DNA of 64,000 bases from Ichthyophis bannanicus (taxonomy: Eukaryota > Chordata > Amphibia > Gymnophiona > Ichthyophiidae), in contig CM066033.1 of NCBI GenBank assembly GCA_033557465.1, positions 1,305,627,519-1,305,691,518 on the forward strand, given 5' to 3'. The position numbers and the translations under genes are program-made. The notes beneath the pieces were generated by a model. The model saw nothing but the letters and a program-made list of their open reading frames with translations. It ran no database searches and was not told where the DNA came from. This document shows positions 22,510-33,090 of this stretch, in pieces (position 1 is the first letter of the stretch; each line of letters opens with the position of its first letter).

Positions 22510-22666
22510 GCCTGTAGCTGGGGAGTCACATTTGTGAGGACTGACTTCCTGCTTGTTCCTGAAGAAAGCATAGTTACACACCTGTATCAGGTGTTCTCCG
22601 GGGACAGTAGGAATCAGTCCTCGCAACCCTCCTCCTTCCCCATGGAGTTGCTTCTTGCTGGTTCCA
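22510..22666 (+). repeat. DIRS copy B internal complementary region
   Basis: 'gaggactgacttcctgcttgttcctgaag' is followed by 'catagttacacacctgtatcaggtgttctccgggg' and 'aggaatcagtcctc'. As in copies A and C, the first half complements the left terminus and the second half the right terminus. The CR1 insertion begins just after it. Confidence 0.7.
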
Positions 22667-24790
22667 CGCTTTAAGAAAAGTGGAAGGAAGTCCAAAAAAC
22701 TGCCAGCATGGTTTAAAGGTGAGGCCAGAGAGGCTATTGCCAAAAAAACATCTTTCAGGAAATGGAAAAAAGAGCCAAACGACGAAACCTGGAAACAGCA
22801 CAAGCACTGGCAGGTCAAATGCAAGGCATTGATAAAGCAGGCAAAGGGAGAATTTGAGAAGAAGCTTGCTGCGGAAGCAAAAACACGAAATAAAGATTTT
22901 TTCAAGTACATTCGTAGCAAAAAACCTGTGAGAGGGTCAGTTGGTCCATTCGATGATAGAGGAGTTAAAGGGGGCACTAAGAGGTGACAAGGTGATAGCG
23001 GAGAGACTGAATGAATTCTTTGCTTCGGTCTTTACTGAGGAAGATGTAGGGATGTTCCCCATGACTGAAGTGGTATCTAAAGGTACGGAAGAATTGAAGG
23101 AAATATCGATACATCGGGAAGATGTATTACAACTATTAGATAAACTGAAGAGTAGCAAATCACCTGGGCCGGATGGTATACATCCAAGGGTGTTGAAAGA
23201 ACTGAAATATGAGATTGCAGACCCTGCTATTAGTAATCTGTGAACTATCATTAAAATCATCTCTAATACCTGAAGATTGGAGGATCGCCAATGTAACACC
23301 AATTTTTAAAAAGGGTTCCAGGGGTGATCCGGTTAACTACAGATCGGTGAGCCTCACGTCAGTACCGGGAAAAATGGTAGAAACCATCATAAAGAATAAA
23401 ATTACTCAGCATATAGATAGTCATGGCCTAATGGGAGACAGCCAACATGGCTTTCGACAAGGAAGATCTTGTCTTACTAATCTGTTATGTTTTTTTGGAA
23501 GTGTGAATAAACAGGTGGACAAAGGTGAGTTGGTTGATATAGTGTATCTAGACTTTCAGAAAGCCTTTGACAAGGTCCCTCATCAGAGACTTTTGGCAAA
23601 ACTAAAGAGTCATGGGATAGGAGGCAGTGTACTACTGTGGGTCAGGAACTGGTTAAAAAATAGAAAGCAGAGGGTTGGGCTAAATGGCCAATTTTCCCAA
23701 TGGAGAAAGGTGAATAGTGGTGTACCCCAGGGATCTATGCTGGGTCTGCTGCTTTTTGACATATTCATAAATGACCTGGAAAGAGGAATAACGAGTGAGG
23801 TTATCAAATTTGCAGATGACACAAAACTATTTAAAGTTGTTAAAACCCAAGAGGATTGTGGAAAATTGCAAGAGGATCTTGATAAATTGGAAGACTGAGC
23901 ATCAAAATGGCAGATGAAATTTAATGTGGACAAGTGCAAGGTTATGCACCTAGGGAAGAACAACCCAAATTATGGTTACACAATGCAAGGTTCCACATTA
24001 GGAACCACCACCCAGGAAAAAGATTTAGGCGTCATTGTGGATAACATGTTAAAACCCTCGGCCCAGTGTGCAGCGGCAGCCAAGAGAGCAAATAGAATGC
24101 TAGGTATCATAAGGAAAGGAATGGAAAATAAAACAAGATATTATAATGCCTCTATACCGTTCCATGGTGAGACCGCAACTTGAATATTGTGTGCAATTCT
24201 GGTCGCCGTATCTTAAAAAGGATATAGCGTTATTAGCAAAGGTTCAGAGAAGAGCCACCAAAATGGTAAAGGGGATGGAAGGATACTCCTATGAAGAAAG
24301 GCTAAAAAGGTTAGGGCTCTTTAACCTGGAAAAGAGACAGCTGAGGGGAGATATGATGGAAGTCTATAAATTAATGAACAGAGTGGAACGGGTAAACGTA
24401 CATCGATTGTTTACGTTATCAGAATATAGAAAGACTAGGGGATATACAATGAAGCTACAGGGTAAACTATTTAAGACTAATAAAAGAAAATATTTTTTCA
24501 CTCAACGTGTAATCAAACTCTGGAATTTGTTTCCGGAGGATGTAGTAAAGGCTGTTAGTGTAGCTGGGTTTAAAAAAGGTTTGGACAAGTTCCTGGAGGA
24601 AAGGTCCATAAACCATTATTAAGAAGGGACCCAGGATATCAATGCTTGACCCAGTACAAGCATTGCGGAACCTGTGTCTTTTGGGGAAACTGCTAGGTTC
24701 ATATGACCTAGATTGGCCACTGTTAGAAACAGGATACTGGGCTTGATGGACCTTGGTCTGACCCGGTATGGCATATCTTATCTTATGTTA
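22667..24790 (+). mobile_element. 5'-truncated CR1 LINE (plus) inside DIRS copy B
   Basis: It starts in the linker before RT (LPAWFKGEAREAIAKKTSF). The RT domain covers 22941-23898: SKSPGPDGIHPRVLKEL, LIPEDWRIANVTPIFKKG, VDIVYLDFQKAFDKVPHQRL, SGVPQGSMLGLLLF and the catalytic KFADDTKLF near 23810-23835. The C-terminal region continues in two frames to a stop at 24620, with FFTQRVIKLWNLFPEDVV. It ends with the CR1 3' terminus 'cttggtctgacccggtatggcatatcttatcttatgtt'. Only a few frameshifts (near 22980, 23235, 23900, 24180) separate it from an open frame, so it is a fairly young copy. The endonuclease is absent through 5' truncation. Confidence 0.85.
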
Positions 24791-24791
24791 T

Positions 24792-25005
24792 GTTTTTTTG
24801 TTTTGCTTTTTTGCTGTCTTGTGCTATGATATCATACTGAGACAAGATGGCACCCTTAGGCAGGAAGGGGACTACGTCTGTCTGTTGTATCTCCCAAGGA
24901 CTTTCTTTGAAAGCTGGCTCCATCGGTGCCGACATCACCCATATGTGAGGACTGATTCCTGCTGTTCCTGGAGAACATCTGTTACAATACAGGTGAATAG
25001 CTACA
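24792..25005 (+). repeat. DIRS copy B right inverted terminal repeat
   Basis: 'gagacaagatggcaccctt...' to 'ctttctttgaaagctgg' and 'catatgtgaggactgattcctgctgttcctggagaac' matches the right terminal repeat of copy C. It contains the YY1-core AAGATGGC. The element ends near 25005. Confidence 0.7.
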
Positions 25006-25885
25006 ATAGCTGTGCCGTTGATAGCTCTATCAGAAGAGGATTGGACACAAGCCACTCAGATGAAAAATGGTTGTTTGAAGAAGATTAAGAATTGGTTTCA
25101 TCATAATGGCTTGGTCTTGAATGCAACTAAGATAGTCTGTTTAGGTATGGGAGAAATTGAGTCTTCCTTAACATTGTTACCAGTGTTTGAAGCTGTTACA
25201 TTGACTTGGGTAAATGAATTTCAATCCTCGGGGTATTAATAGAAACATGTGAGAGAGGGATTAAACACATTTCCAATGTGTCTAAATCCATTTTTAATAG
25301 ATTAAAATTAGTTTGTCAACTTAAACTGTAGTAGGGGGAAAAAGAATTGTGGATAATAATGTAAGCTCTGTTGTTAAATGTGGACTTAAAGATAAATTGT
25401 TGAAAAGGTTCCAGATTGTGCAAAATACACTGGCTTCCCATTAAAGAGAGATGCAGTTTTATATTTAATGTCAATATTTAAGGCCTTTAGAAATGGTGAA
25501 CCTTTGTGCTTGAAGAACATAGAGTATGATGTTGCGTGCCTAAGAGATAATTGCACTCTTCGCAGTTTAATTTATTGGAAGTCCCGGATTTGACATTTAT
25601 CTGAAAGTGTACTTGGAGGACTAGGGCCTTTAGCATGGCTGATCCTGAGTATTGGAATGATTTACCATTAAGTTTAAGATTGGAAACTAATGTTTAGAGT
25701 TTTAGAAAGGGAGAAAAAATTTTTTATTCCCTTCTAGAATTCTTGGGTTTTAATATTGTGGGTGTTAATATATTACGAGGGATGCTGATCCTGTTTTTAT
25801 TTGTATTCTCTCTTGCCTTTATCCTTCTTATTTGATTGTAATCCATCTAACAACTTTTAAATAATAAATAAAATCACATCCAAAT
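25005..25885 (+). mobile_element. Old L2 LINE fragment (plus)
   Basis: 25012-25239 reads IALSEEDWTQATQMKNGCLKK, then IKNWFHHNGLVLNATK, the L2 region after the RT active site. Degenerate C-terminal sequence follows (compare 'cactggcttcccattaaagag' with LHWLP codons). The 3' end has an AATAAA-rich tail at about 25860-25875. It is more diverged than the other L2 copies. Confidence 0.6.
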
Positions 25886-25979
25886 CCTTCACTTTTTCAA
25901 CGAGGTAGATTTCCACTTCCTTACTGTCCTAGACAAGGACAGTAAAGTACAAGGGAATTGTAATCTGTGTTTTCTCCTT

Positions 25980-26215
25980 TCAAATATTAATTTCTTTATT
26001 TAACAATTTTTTTATACCGCTTTATCATTTCAATCAAAGCTGTTTACATTGTAACGTAAACTTGGTAAACATACATTAAACTGGGACATTGATAACTTGG
26101 ATTTTTCTGAGCAATGGAGGGTTAAGTGACTTGCCCAAGGCCACAAGGAGGGCTAGTGGGAATCAAACCCAAATCTATAAGTACTAAGCCACCAAAACAA
26201 CTGTCAACTATTCGT
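25980..26215 (-). mobile_element. MIR-like CORE-SINE (minus)
   Basis: The core 'gagggttaagtgacttgcccaaggccacaagg' and the antisense B box 'gggaatcaaaccc' are clear. The tail 'tttataccgctttatcatttcaatcaaagc' is the antisense L2-like 3' end. The A-box head is eroded near 26205. Confidence 0.75.
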
Positions 26216-26451
26216 TCTCCTCATTTTTGCCTTCTGTGCATTTATGTATGTATGTATGTGCTGCAGTGCTGTAACCTTTTACATGCTTCCATTAAGTTAG
26301 CCCAGAATAACCAGGTTTATGATCCGTAGTAGCATTTAACTCATCATCGGTCCATACAAACTTACAAAGTATTGTTTAGAACTCATTCAGGGAACATTAT
26401 ACATTCGTTCACCAAGTTACCAGAATGACCTCCAGAGTATCGTAACATTAA

Positions 26452-26612
26452 TTCTCCAGGAACAAGCAGGAAGTCGGTCCTCACTTATGGGTGACGTCAG
26501 CACCGACTGAGCCTGCGTGGAGCAATTCCCCAGCTTTCAAAGAAAACCTTTGGGATTGCTGCCACGCATGCATGGTCCTCTTCCCGCCCAAAGGTGCCAT
26601 CTTGCCCAGTCT
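26452..26612 (+). repeat. DIRS copy C left inverted terminal repeat
   Basis: The stretch from 'ttctccaggaacaagcagg' to 'ggtgccatcttgcccagtc' is the inverted complement of about 28254-28418, aligned with few mismatches over about 160 bp. It contains GCCATCTT, the complement of the YY1 core. It is probably also the promoter, since Gag starts about 250 bp downstream. Confidence 0.85.
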
Positions 26613-26861
26613 CCCTTTTTATGCAGAGCCCTTCGGACGCACATCCTCGTCCCTCGGAAAAAGTGTTTCGTTTTCGGCCCCTGGGCAGTGTTTTTTTCCG
26701 GTTGCACTGGTCCTCTTCCATCCTCCTCTGTTCTCCTTTTTTCCTCGAGCAAGGGGATATCTTTTTTTAAAAGTTTTTCCCTGTTGCGAGCTTAGTGCCC
26801 TTTTTTCTCCCAACTGCTGACCGCAAAGGTCTTTGACCTAGCGGGGGTCCTTTTTGCCCCT

Positions 26862-27144
26862 ATGGCCACCGGTTTTAAAAAATGTAACAGATGCTCCAAA
26901 AACATGTCGCTCACGGACACCCATGACTGTTGTCTTCAGTGTCTTGGGACTGACCATGACCCGGAGCTCTGCTCTCTTTACAAGAAAATGTCCTCCTATG
27001 CCCTGCTCAGCCGTAAGCAGAAGTCCGATATCATTTTCCGGAAGGTGGCCCCGGAATACTTGGCGGCACCCTCGGTTGTCCCTCTGCTGGTGGGATCCCC
27101 CACTTCAGTTCCGCATTCTCGGTGGCACTCCGACCAGGGCACCT
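26862..27144 (+). pseudogene. DIRS Gag N-terminus, copy C
   Basis: An open frame from ATG at 26862 encodes FKKCNRCSKNMSLTDTHDCC followed by LQCLGTDHDPELC. This gives Cys/His spacing C-x2-C ... D-x-H-x2-C-x2-C-LG-x4-H, best explained as a metal-binding knuckle of DIRS Gag. It stops at 27144, at the deletion junction. Copy B has the same motif, so it is conserved in this lineage. Confidence 0.7.
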
Positions 27145-27942
27145 GAGCGCCATTTCGGCGAACCACCTCCCCGTCGAGGGGAAAACCCCTCTCGAGACAG
27201 CACTTGGTCTCTCGCTTTCCAAGCCTCCCATTCGGCCTCTGCCAGAAGAGTTGGGACCTCAATGCGGTGCTGATGCAGCTCATGCAAGTGCCCTTCGAGC
27301 CGATGGCGATGTCCTTCGGCATCTCTCTTGGAAGGTCTTCCTGGTGGCTTTGACCTCGGCTTGGCTCGCTGAGTCAGGGAACTTCAGGCCCTCATGGCTG
27401 AGGCTCCATACACCAGGTTCTACGGGAACATTGTGGACCTCCACACCCATCCCAAGTTCCTGCCGAAGGTGGTCTTGGACTTTCATCTCAACCAGGAGAT
27501 AGTCCTACTGACCACCTTCCCGAGACCACATGCCGACCAGGCATCGGCGGTGTTGCATACACTCAAATGCAAGAGGGCTCTTGCCTTCTACCTGCAGCGT
27601 ACCCAGGGTCATCGCAAGTCTGATCAGCTCTTTGTCACCTAAAACCCCAATCATCTGGGGCAGGCAGTCACCAAACGCACCTTCTCTGTCTGGGTGGCAG
27701 ACTGCATCACCTTCGCCCAAGCAAAGGCGGATGCCCCGCTGCGTCGGTGGGTCATCGTACACGACGTCCAAGCCAAGGCGGTTTCGGTGGCTTCACTGCG
27801 CTCAGTGCCTCTAACAGACATCTGCCAGGCTGCGACCTGGACTTCAGAGAACACTTGCGCTGTCCACTACTGCCTGGAGAGGGAGTCCTGCTGGAACAGC
27901 ACCTTCGGCCAGGCTGTACTCTGTAATCTGTTCATGGTATAA
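27125..27942 (+). pseudogene. DIRS tyrosine recombinase remnant, copy C
   Basis: It begins mid-domain (HLSAISANHLPVEGKTP), followed by SKPPIRPLPEE, HLSWKVFLVALTSA, and a frame break where SARRISEL of copy A would be. It continues with FLPKVVLDFHLNQEIVL, YLQRTQGHRKSDQLFVT and KRTFSVWVADCITFAQ. The HxxR motif is VHDVQA, so the second catalytic Arg has become Gln. The Tyr is kept in NTCAVHYCLE. The frame ends at 27942. It is not catalytically competent. Confidence 0.8.
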
Positions 27943-28089
27943 GCAACTCCTGCCCTCCGACCCTTCTTCGACAGCTACCGAGAGCTTTGTCTCAGGCTCC
28001 TCTGGGCATTGACTTCTGCTCACGGCCCTCGTGGAGGCATTTTTGGGTTATAGGCTCGGTAGCCAGTAGCTGGGGAGTCCCATAAGTGA

Positions 28090-28185
28090 GGACTGACTTC
28101 CTGCTTGTTGCTGGAGAAAGTGTAGTTACTTACCTGTAATAGGTGTTCTCCAGGGACAGCAGGAATCAGTCCTCACTACTCTCCC
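28090..28185 (+). repeat. DIRS copy C internal complementary region
   Basis: 'gtgaggactgacttcctgcttg' with 'ctggagaaag' is the complement of the left terminus (26452-26490). It runs directly into 'gtagttacttacctgtaataggtgttctcc', the complement of the right terminus. This reads like a head-to-tail junction of both ends, as expected for circle formation. Confidence 0.8.
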
Positions 28186-28253
28186 ACCTCCCCTGAAGAG
28201 TTGCTATTTTTGTCCTTCCCTTGTCATCTGCTTAGTAGGGCTCTAGCTAGGGG

Positions 28254-28428
28254 ACCTGACTGGGCAAGATGGCACCTTTGGGTGCGAAGAGGACCATGCA
28301 CGCATGGCAGCAATCCCAAAGGCTTTCTTTGAAAGCTGGGGAATTGCTCCGTGCGGGCTCTGTTGGTGCCGATGTCACCCATAAGTGAGGACTGATTCCT
28401 GCTGTCCCTGGAGAACACGTGTTACAGG
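28254..28428 (+). repeat. DIRS copy C right inverted terminal repeat
   Basis: It pairs with 26452-26612. AAGATGGC is at about 28267-28274. The terminal sequence gttacagg is duplicated by the MITE at 28429-28776, and the last bases of the repeat continue at 28777-28796 ('gttacaggtgagtatgcttt'). Confidence 0.85.
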
Positions 28429-28776
28429 CACTGTTCCCTCTAAGCTGTGCGCGTGTGCGCGCGCACACACCTCACTGAGCGAGCGCACATACTTTACAAC
28501 AGAGCGCACAAAAATTACGGTTCTGATTCTGATAGAAAACAACACAGACGTCTTAAAATTTAAAAGTTGTTATGTATTTACGGTTTTCACAAGTTCTACA
28601 ATGTTTTCTAGTGCAATCAATGTGGTGTACATACTGTATTCTGATGTGTAGTCAAATTTTAAAGTATATAACTCTGAGTGTCGTTATGTGGCGCACAAAA
28701 ATTTAACCTTCCTTCAAAAACTGCACAGTTGATATTTTATGCGCACACAGCCTACAGAAAATTAGAGGGAACATTG
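28429..28776. mobile_element. 348-bp hAT-type MITE with 8-bp target duplication
   Basis: GTTACAGG stands at 28421-28428 and 28777-28784. The ends are inverted: CACTGTTCCCTCTAA at the left and the complement CAATGTTCCCTCTAA at the right, followed on both sides by GTGTGCGC-type sequence. Eight-bp duplications and CA...TG ends are typical of hAT transposons. No coding capacity. A short (GC/GT)n tract lies near the left end. Confidence 0.85.
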
Positions 28777-28796
28777 GTTACAGGTGAGTATGCTTT

Positions 28797-29690
28797 TTCT
28801 CAAAATAACCCCAAATTTCTACTCAAAAGGACCAAATGGTCACATGACCTTAGTTCAAATGCTACTCAGAAATTTAACAAATAAAAACAGTCACTTCCTG
28901 TTTTCAATGTTAGTGAGCAAAATATGCCTCCTAAAGGCGGATTCTGGAAAACATTTCGGTAAGACCATCTTGTGTATCATAGAACCTCATTTATTTATTT
29001 ATTTTAAAAAGCTTTATATACCACCTACTCGCAAAGTCCAAGGTGAACAGACTAGGGGGGGGAAGGTTTATTTGGCAAGAGAATTACTCTGTGGTGAGCA
29101 GTTTCCTGACTGCTCTGTCAGAGTATAAGTAAAAGGATCACAGATACATGTTTTGTGTGTGACAGTGGATATCTACAAATATGAATCTTATGTTTTTGCT
29201 TGTATGTTATAATTAAACCGTGCAACAAATGAAAAAGTGCTGTTCACAATCAGATAGTCCAAGTACAGTTCACTATTGAAGGATGGTCATTTATTGTAGG
29301 ATATGAGTTTTTTCTTTGCTGAAATACTTGAGAAGTGTATTTGCTGTAATAGTTCGGTGTAATACAGTCTCCATGCTGCTAGAAGAGGGGAGGAAGGGGG
29401 CAGTTTATTTGCCTTTGATATGAGTTCGGTGTTCTTCATATTTCTTCTCCTTTCTGTGCCTGCGTTTCCAGTCGTTTCTCTGTCTTATGTTCCTCTCTGA
29501 TAGATGTAATACTTCTCAGTGTTAACTGTGTGTTGCCCTGCCAACTTACAGCTAAGGGGAGTCATAAGTCTTCCCATTTGTCCACTGAGTTCCAAGAAAT
29601 GGAACTGGATCACAGTCGTCTTAAACATAATAAAGAAAATTGGATCATAGAGTTAAAAATGAACAAAACTGTGTAAACCTGAGTGTTTTG
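28797..29690. other. No gene; short SINE/L2 tail remnant
   Basis: At about 28985-29045 'ttatttatttattttaaaaagctttatataccacctactc' resembles the antisense L2/SINE tail. The rest is AT-rich with no recognised feature. Confidence 0.4.
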
Positions 29691-29699
29691 GTGAAGCCT

Positions 29700-32665
29700 G
29701 GATCTCATATAGAATTTGCAGGGGCAGTTCAGGGATCTAATGAAGTATTTTTTGTTGTCATGTACTTGGGTTGCAAGAACCAAAGGCAACAGTATAAAGG
29801 GGTATATTTCTGTGCACAGAGCAAGAGCAGGATCTAGGGATTAGTGTATCTGATTTTGACATGGCCAAATCATGTAGAACAGGTGATAGCAAAAGGTTGG
29901 AAAGAGGAGATGGCACTATATCATCCATACTGGTGTAGTCTACAGGCCTCAAACTCAAACTGAGGAAATGGACAGAGACTCGATCATTGATATTACAAAG
30001 GTAGCTACGAAGGGAAGAGTGATCAGATTGCGTGACTTTAACCTACCAGATGTGGATTGGGGTATTCCATTGGAAAATCTGGAAAAATGTAAAAAGATTG
30101 TGGATGCCTTCCAAGAAGCATTGCTCACACATCTGGTGATGGACCTGGCCAGAGAAAGTTTGATACTGGATTTAGTACTCACTAATGGAGACAGCGTGTC
30201 AATTGTCCGGGTGCGAACCCATTTGAGCAGCAGTACTGTGTGGTTTGAGATAAAAGCCAAGGCAGAGTCTAATCATAGCAAACTCAAAATGATGACTTCA
30301 GTAAAATGGGAAAGTACTTGAAGGAGAAGTTAGGGTGGGAAGAGATGAAGGAAGTAGAATTGCAGTGAGCTAAACTAAAAGAGGCAAGAAAAGGGGCAAC
30401 AGATATATATGTAAAGAAAGTAAGTCAAAACGAGGAAAAGAAAACCTATATGGTTCACCAAAGAAGTGGCTGCTCAAATAAAAGCAAAAAACACAGCTTT
30501 CACAAAATTCAGAAGATCACAAAAAGAGGAATATAGGATAAAGCTAAGAGAGACAGAGAGAAATAAGGAGAGCAAAAGCAAAGGCAGAAGAAAAGATGGC
30601 TAAAGATGTGAAATGTTGGAGACAAAATCTTTCAGGTATTTTCAGCAGAAGAGGAAGTTCAGAGGTGGAGAGGTGGAGTTGCAAGACTCAAAAATGCAGA
30701 GGACGGATTTGTGGAAAGTGACCTTGAAAAGCGAAAATGCTAAACAAATGCTTCTGTTCTGTATTCACAAAAGAAAATACTGGAGAAGGACCATGTACGA
30801 GGGACAAATATACAAATGGGAATGGAGTAGATACCACACCATTCACAGAAGATGTTTTTGAATGGCTTTTAAAACTGAAAGTAGACAAGGTCATGCGACC
30901 AGATGGAATACATCCCAGGATACTGAAGGACCTCAGAGGTTCTGGCAGGGCCTTTAAAGGATGTTTTTAATAGATCCTTGGAGACAGAAAAGGTTCCGCA
31001 TGATTGGAGAAGGGCTGATGTGGTACCTCTTCACAAAAGTGGTAATAGGGAAGAGATGACAAACATAGGCCGGTAAGCCTTACCTCTGTGGTGGTAAACG
31101 TAATGGAGGCATTCCTGGAAGAAAGAATAGTGGACTTTCTGGAAATAAATGGATTGCATGAGCCGAGGCACCATGGTTTTACCAGGGGAAAATCATGCCA
31201 AACAAATTTGATTGAGTTCTTTGACTAGGTGACGAGAGAACTAGATCAAGAGCATGCGATGGATGTGATATACCTAGATTTCAGCAAAGCCTTTGATACT
31301 GTTCCTCATAAGAGGTTTATCAATAAACTGAGCAGCCTGAGGATAGGTCCTAGGGTGGTGAACTGGATCAGAACTTGGTTGACTGATAGACGACAAAAGG
31401 TGGTGGAAATGGAACTTAGAAGAAAGGAAGGTACGTAATGGCGTGCCTCAGGGATCGGTCCTGGGACCAGTACTGTTCAATGTATTTGTGAGTGACATTG
31501 TGGAAGGACTGAATGGAAAAGTCTGCCCTTTTGCAGATGAGACACAAATTTGCAACAGAATGGACACTTCTGAGGGAGTGGACAACATGAGGAAATATCT
31601 AAAAACACTGGAAGAATGATCTAATGCTTGGCAGTTATGATTTAATGTGAAGAGGTGCAGAGTCATGTACTTGGGATGCAGAAATCCAAAGGAAATGTAT
31701 GCAATAGTGGGAGAGAGGTTGGTGGTGCACGGAGCAGGAGAGGGACCTCAGAATGCTAGTGTCTGTGGATCTCAAGGTGGCAAAACAATGCGACAGAGCG
31801 GTAGCCAAAGCCAGAGGGATACTGGGCTGCATACAGAGGAATAACCAGTGTACCCTGCCTACACCAGCAGGAAGGAGGAGGTATTAATGTCCCTGTACAA
31901 GTCATTGGTGAGGCCTCACTTGGAGTATTGTTCACTTTTGGAGACCATATCTCATAAAGGATATAAAAAGACTTGAAACAGTTCAGAGGAAGGGGACCAA
32001 AATGATTTGGAGCCTGCTCCAGAAGACATATAAGTAGAGACTTGATCTAAATTTGTATACCCTAGAGGAGAAAAGGGACAGGGGAGATATGATACAGATC
32101 TTTAAATATTTAAAAGGTATAAATAAACTTTTTTTCAAAAAATGGGAAGCTGTAAAACTAGAGGGCAGACAATGAAGCTGCAAGGCAGTAAACTTAAAAA
32201 CAGTATCAGGAAATACTTTTTTACTGAAAGGGTGGTAGATGCTTGGAATTGCCCTCCTGATGGAAGTGGTGGGGGGCAAATACAGTAACGGAATTCAAAA
32301 TGGCATGGGACAAACACAAGGGATATCTTTATAGCAAGAGGATGAAATCAAAGCAAACCTAATTATCTTTTATACTCAATAGAGGAGAAAATAAGAACAT
32401 AAGAACGGTCATACTGGGTCAGACTAAAGTCCATCAAGCCCAGTATCCTGTTTCCAACAGTGGCAAAACCAGATCACAGTATCTGGCAGGAAGGCTGACC
32501 TGCATGGAGCAGCAGGTATAACCCTAAACATAGGCATATTGGGGGGGGGGAGGTGGGGTGGCCCGCACTGAGCCTCAGTTATGACCACTCTAGCCACCTT
32601 ACCGGGCAGACTAGATGGACCTTACTGGTCTTTATCTGCCGTCATGTACTATGTTACTTTGTGTT
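29700..32665 (+). mobile_element. Degenerate CR1 LINE copies (plus), rearranged
   Basis: 29750-29890 is a piece of the CR1 C-terminal region (MYLGCKNQRQQYKGV). It abuts at about 29895 an endonuclease segment (LERGDGT, then LRDFNLPDVDWG and LILDLVLTNGDSVS). RT follows in broken frames: VDKVMRPDGIHPRILKDL, MDVIYLDFSKAFDTVPHKR and PFADETQI near 31530, where the catalytic FADD is FADE. The C-terminal region and 3' UTR end near 32660 with 'ggtctttatctgccgtcatgtactatgttac'. A short antisense CR1 3' end ('aagaacggtcatactgggtcagac') lies at about 32390-32480. Many stops show great age. Confidence 0.75.
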
Positions 32666-32689
32666 CCAAGGACTGAGTTGAGAACCCCT

Positions 32690-33090
32690 GGCCTAGTGAG
32701 ACCTCACTTGGTATTCTGGAAACCACATCTTAAAAATGGATGTAAATTGAATGGCGTAGTTTGTCATCTGTGTGTTCATCATAAATCATGTATAAACTTT
32801 GGAGAAATGCATTTGGAAGCAGGCCATTTTCAACTGAAAAGAAGCATTAGAATGAAATTGTGCAGTGAAGATAAAAGGGGGAACTTAGGGAAATATTTCT
32901 TTACAGAAAGGATGGTGAATGTATAGGTCATCTCTCCGTGGAGATAGTAGTGACAAGGCAGTATCCAAAGTCAAGAAAGCATGAGATAGTTATAAAGTAT
33001 TTCTGAGGGACAAGGGACTGTAAAGCTGAACAGGTAGTGTGGATGGGCATTATGGTCTTTATTGACCATTGTATGCTTTGTTTCTGGGTA
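32690..33090 (+). mobile_element. CR1 C-terminal fragment (plus)
   Basis: The text reads GLVRPHLVFWKPHLKNG, then a degenerate stretch and KYFFTERMVNV, the CR1 C-terminal blocks. It ends in a 3' UTR-like 'gatgggcattatggtctttattgac'. It is preceded at 32665-32690 by a piece resembling the end of the palindromic MITE ('ggactgagttgagaacccc'). Confidence 0.6.

Larger units (their letters stand above)
16250..25005 (+). mobile_element. DIRS-type element, copy B (interrupted by L2 and CR1)
   Basis: The left end (about 16250, 'aataagcaggaagtcagtcctcac') matches the start of copy C. Gag (16430-18140), RT-RNase H (about 18230-19700) and recombinase (about 19870-22347) follow. The right end carries the complementary region (about 22530-22620) and the right terminal repeat (about 24850-25000). 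An L2 on the minus strand occupies about 20664-22030 and a CR1 on the plus strand about 22667-24790. Removing both gives a 5.2-kb element of normal DIRS layout. Many stops and frame changes show it is older than copy A. Confidence 0.8.
26452..28796 (+). mobile_element. DIRS-type element, copy C, internally deleted (non-autonomous)
   Basis: Both ends are present: left terminal repeat (26452-26612), right terminal repeat (28254-28796, interrupted by a MITE), and the complementary region (about 28090-28185). Between them only the Gag N-terminus (26862-27144) and the recombinase C-terminal two-thirds (about 27125-27942) remain. Compared with A and B, about 3.5 kb (rest of Gag, RT, RNase H, recombinase N-terminus) is gone at a junction near 27130-27145. 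Such a copy could have moved only with RT supplied by a full element. Confidence 0.85.
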
